Program-made: the position numbers and the translations under genes
Shown here: one piece after another, positions 10,401 through 19,420 of the stretch
Position numbering within the stretch: the first letter of the stretch is position 1
Layout of the letters: each line of letters opens with the position of its first letter
The notes under the pieces: generated by a model
What the model was told of the DNA's origin: nothing
What the model saw: only the letters and a program-made list of their open reading frames with translations
Database searches by the model: none
Assembly (NCBI GenBank): GCA_905236455.1
Contig: CAJOPT010000089.1
Span: 1-51,850, forward strand
DNA: 51,850 nucleotides
From: an uncultured Prevotella sp.
GTDB taxonomy: Bacteria > Bacteroidota > Bacteroidia > Bacteroidales > Bacteroidaceae
Reading direction: 5' to 3'

Positions 10401-10716
10401 CTTGTGAGTCATCTTCCAAGGTAACGTTGATAACACTCTTTCCTGCTGGGTTAATGGTCTTGCTCTTCATACCTACGTATGAGAAAACAATAGCCTTTTT
10501 CCCACCTCCGGTCAATGACAGACTGTAGTTACCGTCAATGTCGGTTACGGCTCCATTCTGGGTGCCCTGCTCAATGACAGTGGCTCCGATGATGGGTTCA
10601 CCTGTCCCGTCTATGACAGTACCAGTAATTGTCTGCTGCGCTGAAACGGCTCCTGCTACCAGAAGGAACAAGAAAAGTAGCGCTGATCGAACAATGTTCT
10701 TTAACTTTTTAGACAT
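7465..10716 (-). CDS. SusC/RagA-family TonB-dependent outer-membrane transporter
   Basis: A 1,083-residue TonB-dependent transporter. Signal peptide ends VSAQ (residue ~27); ~28-110 is the carboxypeptidase-regulatory-like domain (TITGTVIDGTGEPIIGATV), ~120-230 the plug with the SusC motifs VVVIGYGTVRKKDLTGAV and STAIYGARGANGVIIVTT, and the rest is the 22-strand barrel ending in a terminal aromatic (GINVTF). It imports oligosaccharides together with the adjacent SusD. First gene of a three-gene operon preceded by a good promoter at 10760-10791. Length is within the usual 950-1,100 range; no damage seen. Confidence 0.97.
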   Translation of the reverse strand: MSKKLKNIVRSALLFLFLLVAGAVSAQQTITGTVIDGTGEPIIGATVIEQGTQNGAVTDIDGNYSLSLTGGGKKAIVFSYVGMKSKTINPAGKSVINVTLEDDSQGLNEVVVIGYGTVRKKDLTGAVASISSEKLADIPVSNVGEAMTGKLAGVNITTTEGSPDADIKIRVRGGGSLSQDNSPLYIVDGFPVSSISDIAPSEIQSIDVLKDASSTAIYGARGANGVIIVTTKSGSEGKTQVSFNANYGWKKITKEIKVMSPYNYALYQYELGGKDHGNYEDMDIWKSVDGSNWQDEVFGRTGHQTQYNTNVSGGTKDLKFNVGFNHNDEKSIMMGSGYSKNNVSAKINANLNKWLSLDFNGRMAFTKLDGLNGGADTNESNAANSIVANTVRWAPVETLSSSDDDEDEENSTSVRRTPYQRITATYKFQERFQQNYNVGLNWKPWKHFTFRTEFGYGWRYNNTDQVWASDATTNSKYGYNGAPQSQFIRVNNQNWRNANTVTYDNRKLFGGDHHLNILLGQEWSSTKQTTRTSTSVGYPTSMTIDEVLANTAAGIPLDNEGTIAAKENLLSFFGRINYTMADKYLATFTMRADGSSKFGDGHRWGVFPSLALAWRMSEESFLKDSKWLDNLKLRLSFGTAGNNRINSGLIATTYSMSGNTGKAPFFGEDRASMLQHGTYLYNPDLKWETTVTRNLGLDFGFFRSRINGTLDFYWNTTNDLLMRSVVPSNSGYSYQYQNFGKTSNKGVELTLNAVLIDTKKVNLNFNFNISYNKNKIEELAMDNPWATYAWAGSTMANNDNFRLEQGGRLGEIWGYKTNGFYTVYNPETGTGDLIYNGRAWELANGGVDNSYTLFGGNLYPGVPKVELDGNGDPLKQRLGNTIAPTTGGFGFDGRIGNLDFNVFLNYSLGNKLVNGTKLANAFYAGSARNYNLVDDFNVDNRYTWIDPATGLNLGRPSASTLTYYGSAEELMARLNELNQNANIYNPCGVTAMQLIDYAVEDASFLRLQNVTIGYTLPKIWVNKLYIQSVRIYATGYNLLTFTGYDGYDPEVDTSSKSNPMCPGIDYAAYPKSRSYVIGINVTF

Positions 10717-10759
10717 AATTTAATTTTATTGGATTAGTAATAGTTTGCGATTTAGTCCA

Positions 10760-10791
10760 CAAATATACATAAATTAATTCGATGCGACAAA
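10760..10791 (-). promoter_or_regulatory. Promoter of the susC operon
   Basis: On the minus strand TTTG (10788-10791) and TATATTTG (10760-10767) are separated by 20 bp, matching the Bacteroidetes sigma-ABfr consensus. Predicted start is ~10753, giving a ~37-nt leader before the susC ATG at 10716. A second -7-like TACCTTTG lies at 10846-10853 without a well-placed -33 box. No inverted-repeat operator was recognised in the rest of the 294-nt gap. Confidence 0.75.
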
Positions 10792-10959
10792 TATTTGCGC
10801 TTAAAATATTCCCATTTCTATAAAAGTAGTTTATTAAAACAGATGCAAAGGTATATCAAATAATCCAAACAGCAGGTAGATTATTTTGTCATAATGGTGT
10901 GATTTTTAATTCAAAACGTTGTTTTGTGAAAAAGAGAGATAAAAAAGGTGAGCTGAATA

Positions 10960-10990
10960 AAAAAGCCGGTTCAACAAGAACCGGCTTTTT
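10960..10990 (-). terminator. Terminator after the large pectinesterase gene
   Basis: A 13-bp perfect stem (10960-10972 with 10978-10990) with an AACAA loop and flanking A/T runs, 20 nt past the stop at 11011. It ends the minus-strand pectinesterase transcript before the susC promoter region. Confidence 0.9.
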
Positions 10991-11010
10991 GGGAATATTA
11001 GAAGTGATAA

Positions 11011-14000
11011 TTACTTCACGATTACTTTAGATGCTACGGTATGACCGTTCTCCAGCTTCTGCACGAGGATGTTCACACCCTTCTGTGGGGTGCTTACGCG
11101 TGCGCCACTGATTGTGAAGTACTCAGTAGAGAGAACCTTCTGACCTTGAACGCTTGCTGTGTCATTGATCTTTGTTGGCTTCTCAGTCTCTGTTCCGAAC
11201 GCACCGATAGCATTGTGAGCAACAACTGTGTATTCACCTGCTACTGCAGCAGCCTTAGCCTTGGCCTTGGCATTGCTTGCAGAAGAGAGGTCATACTCGG
11301 TGGCCTCTGTAACGCCGAGGAACTCCTCACCGTTGTATACCGAGTAAGCTACTGCACCATCAACAGCATCCCATGTGAGAACACCGTTGTTTTCTGTTGG
11401 TGTTATTGCTGGCATGTCAGCGCAGAGAGCCTTCGGATCCCAACCCTCATTGAAGAGGTTCTCGTATGAGAATGCGGCAGCCTCATCAGCAGTCATGATG
11501 GTCTCGTATGTCTTGCTGTTAGTATCCTTCTTGAATGTCAGGATATTGCTTGCAGGAGAAACAACGTTACCGTCAGCATCCATGGTGTTGTACTCATGGA
11601 AGTCGAATGCCAATGTGTTCATACCACCAGTAGTGAAGCGTGTGCTTGCAATCTCAGTAGGCTGGTTCAGAATAGTGTTGATGTAATAGAGCTTAGACTC
11701 GCCACCCCATGAGCGACCGAAGTTGAACGACTTAGCGAGGTTCTCAACAGTACAGTTGTTGAATACATAACCGAACTTCTCAGAAGAGCCTGGGTATGGA
11801 GCAGTCATGGTAACGTCACCATTCTTTGGAGTCTTAGCGCGTGACTCGTTCACGAGCAGACACTCATTGTAGTATACGTCACCGCCACCGCACATGTAGT
11901 CAACCACACCGTGGATCTCGGATTTCTCCCAGTAGAAGTCATCAGAGCTGTTGCTGTAGTATGTATCCTGATAAGACAGCAGTCTTACGTGCTTGCAGAT
12001 AGTCTTCTTACCCTTATCCTGGAAGGCGACACCACGTCCTGCCTCACCTGCGTTGAAGTAGTCAAGGTCGTTCTTCAGAGTGATATCCTGCATGAACAGG
12101 TTAGTGCTCTGGTTCAGGATGGTTGCGGTAACACCGATACCCTCAGCTGTAGGATGGTTGTGGATAACTACGCCGCGCATGCTCTGTCCGATGATAGAGA
12201 TGTTGTTACGTGTCACAGCAGTCAGTGTGCGCTCGCCAAGGTTATAGTCGCCATTTGGCAGGTAGATGTAAACACGGTCGTTGCCATCAGCTGCATTGGC
12301 AACCTCAAGAGCGGTAAGGAAGTTGTTACCATTGACAATAGCGTCATCGTTATTCTCAATTTCTATCCAGTTACCTTCCTGTACGAACGGAGTCTCCTCC
12401 ATGTTCACGATAGAGAGTGTGTGGATATAGGTCGTTCCAGTGAAGCTCAATGTATATGTTCCAGCCTCACCCTCGAAGTTGATGATGCTTGATGCGCCGT
12501 CAGGAGTAACCTTTGCGTCAATTGCACCCATCTCAGCACCTGCCGGGTCGGTAAGTGTGATGGTGGCATTATCACCTGAATAGTTGCAAAGTACCATCTT
12601 GACAAAACCCTTTGCACTCATGGTCAGCTCAACCTTGTCGTTGACACCGAATTCCCAACCGTGAGTAGCGTCATGGAATGAGCCACCCTGTGGGTTGAAT
12701 GCCTCATGATCCTCAACATAGAAGTACTTGTCGTTGAGCAGGTAGTCATAGCGTGCTTTAGGATCAGCGGTCTCAATCTCTGTGACGAGAGCGTAGAGCT
12801 TGGTGTCTGCGGTGATTACATCGTCAACAGTGAACTTGCGGTTTGCGCTTCCGCTCTGCTTGATATGCCAGCCGCGGAACTTCAAAGTCTCGTCAATGGT
12901 CTCGTTGTACTCAACCTCGAAGGCACCAATCTTAGCGTCCTTCTCTACAGCCTGTGTTCCGAGAACGGTAGAGCCGTCCTTGCCGATATAAGTCAGTGTG
13001 AAGTCAGGCTTGAATACGAATGTAGCGAGATAGTTTACAGAGTTATCGTTTACTGTTACAGGGATAGTGGCAACAGTGGTCTGTGCTGTTCCCTCACCAG
13101 TGGTAGAGTAGGTTATAGTACCAACCTCACCGTTAGCGGCTACAACCTCTGTGATAGGATTGCTCTCGCTAATCATCTGATCGTTCTTTGATACCTCGAT
13201 GGTAGCTACATAGTTACCCTCGCTGTTCATCTCGAAGACATCACCTGCGGTAACTGTCGTACCATTAGCATTGAAGCTCTCGAGCATAGGTTTGTTGGTC
13301 ATGTCAACGTTACCGAAGATCTCAAGCTCGAACATGTAAGCGTTCTGGCTTGCGTTGAGGTTAGTCCAGCGAAGCTGTACGTTCTGACGGTTAACCTGTG
13401 CGATTACCTCGCTCCAAGCTGCCGGGTTGGCAACAGCATCAGAGATAACAACCCAGTTCTCGTCACCGTCACCCTTTGCCTCAAGCTTCCAACCGCGGCT
13501 GCTACCAGTAGCACCATGGATAAAGCGTACCTTTGTCACGTCAGCGAATTTAGATGTGATTACGTATGGGTCGGCAGCTTTCTGTGCCTGCAAGCATCTG
13601 CGTGGCAGGTCGGTATAGTTCTGGAACTTGGTGTCGCTGCAGTCCATTACAGCGGTATTGTAAAGAGTGAAGTCAATGTTCTCGTCGCTGTACTTGGTCT
13701 TCTTTGTGAAGGTGTTGTCAGACTTAGCAGCGCTGAGCAGATCCCACTCATGGAAGTCAGTCTCATAGAGGCTCTTCTCCTGAATTACGGATGTAGCGCT
13801 TGCAGGGATAGATGTAGAGATATAGCTGTAGTATTGACCCTCAGCACCCATTACAATCTCTGCGGTCTCAGCTTCTTCAGTAACAGTAAATTCAATAGTC
13901 TTATCCTCGGTATATCCAGTCTGACCATTGATAGTCGTAGATGTTATCGCATTATAGGCATTCATCTTGATGACAGCATTCTTACCGGAAGGAATGGTAA

Positions 14001-15945
14001 CCTTCGTTCCCTCGTTCACCTGTGCCCATTCGTCAGTACGGCTTGCGTTGTTCATCTTACCTGCTGAGGTACAGTCAACGTCAGCCTTTACGTCGATAGC
14101 CTGTCCCTTAACGTAGCCCTGTGTTACGAGGATACCGGCTTTTCTCTCAATATTGATGACCGTTCCCTCGTTGTTCTTCTTACCCAACTGCCATACCAAG
14201 TCGACAGCACCTGTGCGATCTGCCAGTGTTACGGTGTTTTCGGTGAAGATTGGAGTAAGGGTGATGTCCTCGCTTACGGTAACCTCATCGCCAGCCTTGT
14301 ACTGGTTTGTACCGTCTGTCCATGCTGTAAGGGTCTTACCCTCGATATACAAAGAGTGGTTTGCAGGAATCTTAACGGCAGTACCGATTTCTACTTCCTG
14401 TTTCTCAGGATATGTTCCGTCGGCAGCCTCAGAGCCTGCGGCAAATGTCAATGTCGCTGTGTGTGGAATGTCAGCAGCGTCAATTGCCTCAACAGAAATG
14501 TATGGTGTGTAGCCTGCACCCTTGATAGTAAGAGTTGTGGCATCACCTGCATAGTATGCGAATGTTACTTTCTCGTCACCAGACTCCCAGCACTCTGCCT
14601 TAGTCTCGAAGGTGACTGTCTCGCCTCCTTCTGGAGTATAAGAAGCCTCATGTCCACCATATGTACAGTTTCCGATACCAATCTTCACAGGTCCGTCAAC
14701 GGCGACAACCATCTGTGAGCCAGTCCAACCGTGCTGATTGTCATGGAAGACACCACTTACTACAGCGTTAGCAGCCCGGTCGTCTGCCTCAACACGCAAA
14801 GCTGAACCGTCATCGTTGATGACAACACCGAAGTTTACTTGTACACCCTCAGTGGTCTCATCACTTGTCAACAGTTTGTTCAAAGGCAACTTAATGTCTT
14901 TGAAGGTGCGCTCTACTGGCACAGGTGCCTCATATTCCTGAACAGCAACGTATGGACAATATCCCATGCCGCTGATAGTCAGTGTAGTAGCATCGCCATT
15001 GTAAATAAGCTCAATCACATTATTTCTGTCATTCTTCCAGCATACGAGGTCACCGCTTCCCTGTTCTCCTTGTGGAGTATATTCGATGACAGCTTCGCCT
15101 GCGCTGTTTGTAACGGTAATCTTACTGTTGCTGTAAGTACATTTACCAATGAGAATCTTCACGGGGCCCGGAACGTCAGTGACAACCTTCAAGCCCGTCA
15201 TACCATGGTCGCTGTGGTATTTTCCACTAATGGTAGCGATGGAAAGTTTGTTGTCTGCTGCCACACGGATAACAGTGCCGTCAGCACCTACAGCCATACC
15301 GAATGTAACCTCTGTGCCCTGTACCTGCTCATCAGCAGTAAGGAGAGTACCAGTCTGGTTGTTGACGATTACGGAGAAGTCCTGGAATACTTTCTCAACA
15401 GGAACTGGCTCGTCACCACCGCTGCCTGAATCAGTACCATAATCAACTTCAATCACATAGCATAGCTGCTTGCCTTTGTTTGTGAAGGTGACGGTTTTGC
15501 TTGGTGTTTCAAGGGTGTATGAGCGGACATCGGGATTCGCACCATCCTTGAAACTTTCCATCAGTCCCCCAGAGGCCTCCGCAGTGTAGCTGACACCAGC
15601 CACTTCAGACCAATAGGAGTCACCATTGTCGGCATTGACATAGCTGTAGAAAGTAATTGCCTTAGCCTCTTTAGGTAACGTCAGAGTGTTCTGGGCGCCG
15701 TTCGACAACTTGATTGAGGTGTACGACGTGCCATTAATGGTGATTGCATTACCGTTGGCAACATTCTTCGATGTGTTTCCGGTAATAGCAATTGTCACTC
15801 CTTCAGCAAGAGTCACTTCGTTTGCAGATGTCGCACCACTCGGCCAGGAATATATTACCTTTCCTTCTTGAGCAAATACCGACATGTTTCCGCAAATGAG
15901 TGCCAACAAGCATAGTGTGACATACTTGAGCATTTGTTTAACCAT
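11011..15945 (-). CDS. Large multimodular pectin methylesterase (CE8) with repeated N-terminal modules
   Basis: About 1,644 residues from the start at 15945 (MVKQMLKYVTLCLL, signal peptide ending VFAQ); an upstream Met adds 17 residues before the signal. The catalytic beta-helix occupies ~1190-1490 with Q1309 (VAFQDKG), D1327 (YQDTYY), D1349 (VDYMCGGG) and R1411/W1413 (GRSWGG), all expected pectinesterase residues. The ~1,150 residues before it carry three related modules marked by F(H/N)D...HG(W/M)TG and GPVKI.IG.C.Y-type blocks, an InlB-like stretch and a discoidin-like stretch (WKLEAKGDGDENW); these probably bind carbohydrate. The C-terminus (YFTISGARVSTPQKGVNIL) looks like a T9SS tail. 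Most CE8 enzymes are 300-500 residues, so this one is unusually long. Single-gene unit between two terminators. Confidence 0.9.
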   Translation of the reverse strand: MVKQMLKYVTLCLLALICGNMSVFAQEGKVIYSWPSGATSANEVTLAEGVTIAITGNTSKNVANGNAITINGTSYTSIKLSNGAQNTLTLPKEAKAITFYSYVNADNGDSYWSEVAGVSYTAEASGGLMESFKDGANPDVRSYTLETPSKTVTFTNKGKQLCYVIEVDYGTDSGSGGDEPVPVEKVFQDFSVIVNNQTGTLLTADEQVQGTEVTFGMAVGADGTVIRVAADNKLSIATISGKYHSDHGMTGLKVVTDVPGPVKILIGKCTYSNSKITVTNSAGEAVIEYTPQGEQGSGDLVCWKNDRNNVIELIYNGDATTLTISGMGYCPYVAVQEYEAPVPVERTFKDIKLPLNKLLTSDETTEGVQVNFGVVINDDGSALRVEADDRAANAVVSGVFHDNQHGWTGSQMVVAVDGPVKIGIGNCTYGGHEASYTPEGGETVTFETKAECWESGDEKVTFAYYAGDATTLTIKGAGYTPYISVEAIDAADIPHTATLTFAAGSEAADGTYPEKQEVEIGTAVKIPANHSLYIEGKTLTAWTDGTNQYKAGDEVTVSEDITLTPIFTENTVTLADRTGAVDLVWQLGKKNNEGTVINIERKAGILVTQGYVKGQAIDVKADVDCTSAGKMNNASRTDEWAQVNEGTKVTIPSGKNAVIKMNAYNAITSTTINGQTGYTEDKTIEFTVTEEAETAEIVMGAEGQYYSYISTSIPASATSVIQEKSLYETDFHEWDLLSAAKSDNTFTKKTKYSDENIDFTLYNTAVMDCSDTKFQNYTDLPRRCLQAQKAADPYVITSKFADVTKVRFIHGATGSSRGWKLEAKGDGDENWVVISDAVANPAAWSEVIAQVNRQNVQLRWTNLNASQNAYMFELEIFGNVDMTNKPMLESFNANGTTVTAGDVFEMNSEGNYVATIEVSKNDQMISESNPITEVVAANGEVGTITYSTTGEGTAQTTVATIPVTVNDNSVNYLATFVFKPDFTLTYIGKDGSTVLGTQAVEKDAKIGAFEVEYNETIDETLKFRGWHIKQSGSANRKFTVDDVITADTKLYALVTEIETADPKARYDYLLNDKYFYVEDHEAFNPQGGSFHDATHGWEFGVNDKVELTMSAKGFVKMVLCNYSGDNATITLTDPAGAEMGAIDAKVTPDGASSIINFEGEAGTYTLSFTGTTYIHTLSIVNMEETPFVQEGNWIEIENNDDAIVNGNNFLTALEVANAADGNDRVYIYLPNGDYNLGERTLTAVTRNNISIIGQSMRGVVIHNHPTAEGIGVTATILNQSTNLFMQDITLKNDLDYFNAGEAGRGVAFQDKGKKTICKHVRLLSYQDTYYSNSSDDFYWEKSEIHGVVDYMCGGGDVYYNECLLVNESRAKTPKNGDVTMTAPYPGSSEKFGYVFNNCTVENLAKSFNFGRSWGGESKLYYINTILNQPTEIASTRFTTGGMNTLAFDFHEYNTMDADGNVVSPASNILTFKKDTNSKTYETIMTADEAAAFSYENLFNEGWDPKALCADMPAITPTENNGVLTWDAVDGAVAYSVYNGEEFLGVTEATEYDLSSASNAKAKAKAAAVAGEYTVVAHNAIGAFGTETEKPTKINDTASVQGQKVLSTEYFTISGARVSTPQKGVNILVQKLENGHTVASKVIVK

Positions 15946-16032
15946 GTTTTTAAGTTTTAAGTTATTGAATAAAAGTGAAATAAATTGTCGAATCAATCTT
16001 AGTAATAAAGAAGTTTGTTGCTTTTAAGCATA

Positions 16033-16064
16033 CAAAGATAATGATTTTTTATTAAATAGACAGA
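16033..16064 (-). promoter_or_regulatory. Probable promoter of the large pectinesterase
   Basis: TATCTTTG on the minus strand (16033-16040) fits the -7 box; 20 bp upstream is TCTG (16061-16064), a weak -33 match. It lies 88 nt before the chosen ATG at 15945. Confidence 0.5.
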
Positions 16065-16132
16065 AGGTTGGCTTCTTAAAAAATATTTTTTAAGAAAAAT
16101 CATATAATATTATACGATTGCTATAAAACAAA

Positions 16133-16156
16133 AAGCCCCACAATAACGTGGGGCTT
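16133..16156 (-). terminator. Terminator after the Ig-like/OB-like exported protein
   Basis: A 9-bp stem AAGCCCCAC (16133-16141) with GTGGGGCTT (16148-16156); on the minus strand it is followed by TTTTTGTTTT. It begins 20 nt after the stop at 16177. Confidence 0.9.
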
Positions 16157-16176
16157 GAAAGGTTGTGAAACGTGCA

Positions 16177-17469
16177 TTATTTGTTAATGAACTTCTTGCC
16201 GTTCTGAAGTACTACACCCTTGTAGTCTGCGCTAACGCGCTGACCTGCAACGTTATACATTGGAGCGTTAACGTTAAGCTCAGAAACTGTCAGTGCGTTG
16301 ACACCAGCGGTCTGACCGTTGAGGCTGTAAATCTTGCTGCCCTGTGCGAACTCAGGAGTAACAGGATCTGAGTCAGAAGCGGAACTGCTTCTGTAGTTTA
16401 CTAACTTACCGGAAACAACTACCGCATCGCCTTCAGAAATCTGATCTGCAGCTGAGAAGTTCTCACCGCCTAAGTACTTGCCACGGAATACATACAGGTC
16501 ATTGGCACCAGCAGCGCGTGTACCTGTGTCACCAATATAATATGTGGCATTGCCATGATCTGGGCTAACCTCGTCGATCTGTGTGATGTAACCCTTAACA
16601 TACACGTCATAGTCTGTCTTCTCGTTTACTCCAAGGGTGTTCATGAAGGCGAGAGCCTCAGCCACGGTGAATGGGTTGGTAGCTTCCATACCCTTACCTG
16701 TAGGAGCAGCCTCCTTAACGGTAAGCTCGTATGAAACAGATGCTGCCTCATAATCATTGTTTCCTGCGAACTCAGCTGTAATGGTTGTCTTACCTGCGGC
16801 AACCAGTGTGATGTTACCACTTCCGTCGATTGTTGCGACACTTGTGTCAGAGCTGCTATATGTAACAGGCAGGTTGTTCTCGTTGCTCAGTGTTGGGAAC
16901 TGGTTGTCGGCAGAACCGATAGTAACGGTGCGTGATGCTGTGCCCCAAGAAAGACCGGCAGGCTTCTTTGCCTCACCGCTAAACAGTTTGACATCGTCAA
17001 AACGGGCGTTTGAGCTTTGAGCCATTGTGAATGTGATGCTAATCTGTGATGTACCGGCAGAAACAGTGATAGGGTATGTGTAATCATTGCCAGTATTTTC
17101 TGCCTCACCTACTGTAGCACCTTCAGCTGTAACAGTAAGATTCTTGTTTGATTTGAAACGGAGGGTAAGGTTACCGCTTGCACCGTTCAAAGCAATATTT
17201 GCGGTAAAGTAACCACCGCTCTTTGCAATAAGCAACTCAGGTGCGGTTCCACCGGCAAGAGACTCATCGTAAATGGTAGTACCACTCTTGTGTGTACCGT
17301 CATCATTGAGGACTTGTCCACCAAAGGTGTAGTTTGCGTTGACACCATTAACAGCTGTTTTTGGTTCCCAGCCTGTCCAGTCCTCTTGCCAGATGACATT
17401 CTGTGCGAACATACTTCCGCAGAAGACCATCATGATACTTAGTAATGAATAGCGTAAAATTTTGTTCAT
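16177..17469 (-). CDS. Exported protein with Big_2-like Ig domain and OB-like DUF6359-type domain, T9SS-like tail
   Basis: 430 residues, signal peptide ending MFAQ. Residues ~23-165 form a jelly-roll-like region (ALNGASGNLTLRF...ARFDDVKLFSG), ~175-250 a bacterial Ig-like group 2 domain (PVTYSSSDTSVATIDGSGNI), ~260-375 an NPFTVAEAL...YVKGYITQ OB-like module (DUF6359-like), and the C-terminus (PMYNVAGQRVSADYKGVVL) is a T9SS-like tail. No glycoside hydrolase or lyase motif was found. Placement inside the pectin locus, with its own promoter and terminator, suggests a surface carbohydrate-binding or adhesion role; that is inference. Function unknown. Confidence 0.8.
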   Translation of the reverse strand: MNKILRYSLLSIMMVFCGSMFAQNVIWQEDWTGWEPKTAVNGVNANYTFGGQVLNDDGTHKSGTTIYDESLAGGTAPELLIAKSGGYFTANIALNGASGNLTLRFKSNKNLTVTAEGATVGEAENTGNDYTYPITVSAGTSQISITFTMAQSSNARFDDVKLFSGEAKKPAGLSWGTASRTVTIGSADNQFPTLSNENNLPVTYSSSDTSVATIDGSGNITLVAAGKTTITAEFAGNNDYEAASVSYELTVKEAAPTGKGMEATNPFTVAEALAFMNTLGVNEKTDYDVYVKGYITQIDEVSPDHGNATYYIGDTGTRAAGANDLYVFRGKYLGGENFSAADQISEGDAVVVSGKLVNYRSSSASDSDPVTPEFAQGSKIYSLNGQTAGVNALTVSELNVNAPMYNVAGQRVSADYKGVVLQNGKKFINK

Positions 17470-17512
17470 GATAATTAATGCTTTAAAAGTTAATAATAAT
17501 GTTATTGTTCTG

Positions 17513-17544
17513 CAAAGTTAAACATTTCTTTTGATTAGCGCAAA
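17513..17544 (-). promoter_or_regulatory. Promoter of the Ig-like/OB-like exported protein gene
   Basis: On the minus strand TTTG (17541-17544), 20 bp, TAACTTTG (17513-17520): a full consensus match. Predicted start ~17506, leader ~37 nt before the ATG at 17469, the same layout as the susC promoter. Confidence 0.75.
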
Positions 17545-17572
17545 CGTTTTAGTATGAAAATTGCATATAAAA

Positions 17573-17606
17573 ATATGGGTACGCACACAGGGGTGCATAC
17601 CCATAT
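17573..17606 (-). terminator. Terminator after the pectate lyase gene
   Basis: ATATGGGTA (17573-17581) pairs with TACCCATAT (17598-17606), with an inner GCAC/GTGC pairing; a short T-run follows on the minus strand. It lies 28 nt past the stop at 17634 and just upstream of the next promoter. Confidence 0.75.
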
Positions 17607-17633
17607 ATATAATAATGTGTAATTCAGGCAGTG

Positions 17634-19391
17634 TTATTTTATAACCTTTGATGTGCGTGTCTGTCCGTTCGCAAGCTTCTCTACTCTGATGAGAACACCG
17701 TTTGCCTGATTGATGTCTACCTCTCTGCCATCAATGGTATAATAGCTTGTGGAAACAGCGGCGTCATTAGTGAATGTCTTGCTGATGCTCGTGATAGGAT
17801 CCATATTTGACTGTGGGTAGTACTCTGTGTAGTTACTGCTACCGCCATCGTTACCATTCTTCATGTTCTCCTCAACCAGACCGCTGAGGTAAACCTCGAT
17901 GTTGCTGTACTTACCCTGTGGGTCAACAGTGAACTTATTAGGATCAAGGTCACCGCCGTTAGCTTGCTCCCATGCGTCAGGCATACCGTCGTTGTCAGCA
18001 TCGAAGTCAGCGGCGCGGCTGGTAGACTCAAGCTCATACGTACCTTGGTCGGCAACGACATCGATGCGTCCTGCTTTGCCCGTTACAGAGCCTTTGTATG
18101 TTGCAGTACCACTTGAGATCTCCTCAGCATATCGTGTGTCAACACCGTCACGGTAGATAGATACGCCGGCGAAAGACAGAACCTTGCTGTATGCGTCCTG
18201 AGCGGAGTGTGTTGTGATGTCGCCGGTGTGTGTAGGCTCGTCGAGTTTTATTCTAACACAGTCCTCACCATTGCTGTTCTGCTTGTATGTGACACCGTCT
18301 CCATAGTAGTGGTTTACATCCTTGCTGTACCTCTCGTTGTCAATGAAGAAAGTACCGCTATCATAGCTTACCGCACCCCAGTTGTTGTTGGTAGGAGAGG
18401 TGTTGGTGCTACCATCCTTGTTGGCGAAGTAGTTGCCCTCAATGAAATAACGGCTGGTCATGGTCCAATAGATAGGGTAGCCTTCCGCATTTCCAGATGC
18501 GCCTACGGTCACTGTTGTCACACGGTTGGTGGTTGCGGCAGGACCAGTCTTGTAATAGTTGTTGTAAATGTTGACGTAGCCACCGCCAGGACCACCGTAG
18601 CATCCGTTGCCGCAGTTGTATACAATACAGTTGCGGAAGTCTACGTTCTCTGCCTGTACCGCATTCTGCCAGTTGAACTCACTGTACCGTTTGTTACTTG
18701 TGTATCCTGTCCAGTCATAGCGTGCTCCGTTGAAGCGTGGTGAACGGTTGTTTACGTGTAGGATGATGTTATGGTGGAAAGAAGCAAGCTTGCCGCCCCA
18801 GATTCCTCCATAGCCGTGGGCACCTTTGCCGTGACCGGCATTGTTAAGACTTTCTCCTAATGTACACCATTGCATTGTGAAGTTGTTGTTGTCATAGAAC
18901 GATGCAACCTCATCAATACTCCATGAGAAGGAGCAGTGGTCGATGATGATACCGGTGAAGTGGCGTGCGGTTGAGGCATCTGCTCCGTCGTTAACATTCT
19001 TCTCCTCTCCGCGTCGTATACGGATATATCGCATTATGATATTGTTTCCATTCGGGTTTACGGTGTAATATCTTAATGTGATACCAGGATATGGAGCAGT
19101 CTGGCCAGCAATGGTTGTGTTTGCTGGAATATTCAGGTTGGAAGCCAGTTCAATGACACCACCGACGTCAAAAACGATAGTACGTGGACCAGCCTGTGAC
19201 AGTGCCCATCGTAGTGATCCTTCACCAGTGTTGTTGAGGTTCGTGACATGATAAATCTTTGTCGTTCCGTCGGCGGCACGTCCTCCGGTAACGTAGCGTC
19301 CATGTCCTTCTGCACCGGGGAAAGCCGGTGTTTGTGCCACTGCCGCCATACTAATGGCTGCCATGGCAAGGGATAATGCTATTTTCTTCAT
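17634..19391 (-). CDS. Secreted pectate lyase (polysaccharide lyase family 1) with T9SS-like tail
   Basis: 585 residues. Signal peptide ends VAQ (residue ~20), immediately followed by TPAFPGAEGHGRYVTGGRA, the hallmark start of Bacteroidetes PL1 lyases. The parallel beta-helix covers ~20-440 (SLRWALSQAGPRTIVFDVGG; IIIDHCSFSWSIDE; HHNIILHVNNRSPRFNG, the last carrying the conserved Arg region). ~460-495 is an EF-hand/thrombospondin-type calcium loop (DFDADNDGMPDAWE). The C-terminus (YYTIDGREVD...TRTSKVIK) matches the tail of the large pectinesterase. The enzyme should cleave de-esterified homogalacturonan by beta-elimination, yielding 4,5-unsaturated ends for the neighbouring GH105 domain. It starts 29 nt after the GH28-GH105 gene, so the two share a transcript. 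Confidence 0.93.
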   Translation of the reverse strand: MKKIALSLAMAAISMAAVAQTPAFPGAEGHGRYVTGGRAADGTTKIYHVTNLNNTGEGSLRWALSQAGPRTIVFDVGGVIELASNLNIPANTTIAGQTAPYPGITLRYYTVNPNGNNIIMRYIRIRRGEEKNVNDGADASTARHFTGIIIDHCSFSWSIDEVASFYDNNNFTMQWCTLGESLNNAGHGKGAHGYGGIWGGKLASFHHNIILHVNNRSPRFNGARYDWTGYTSNKRYSEFNWQNAVQAENVDFRNCIVYNCGNGCYGGPGGGYVNIYNNYYKTGPAATTNRVTTVTVGASGNAEGYPIYWTMTSRYFIEGNYFANKDGSTNTSPTNNNWGAVSYDSGTFFIDNERYSKDVNHYYGDGVTYKQNSNGEDCVRIKLDEPTHTGDITTHSAQDAYSKVLSFAGVSIYRDGVDTRYAEEISSGTATYKGSVTGKAGRIDVVADQGTYELESTSRAADFDADNDGMPDAWEQANGGDLDPNKFTVDPQGKYSNIEVYLSGLVEENMKNGNDGGSSNYTEYYPQSNMDPITSISKTFTNDAAVSTSYYTIDGREVDINQANGVLIRVEKLANGQTRTSKVIK

Positions 19392-19420
19392 AATTGTTTA
19401 TTTCAATAAATGTCTTTTTA

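Noticed and set aside
11500..15500. Long plus-strand frames opposite the large pectinesterase
   Set aside because: They run antisense to a gene with clear domains and contain no recognisable protein motif; they are shadows.
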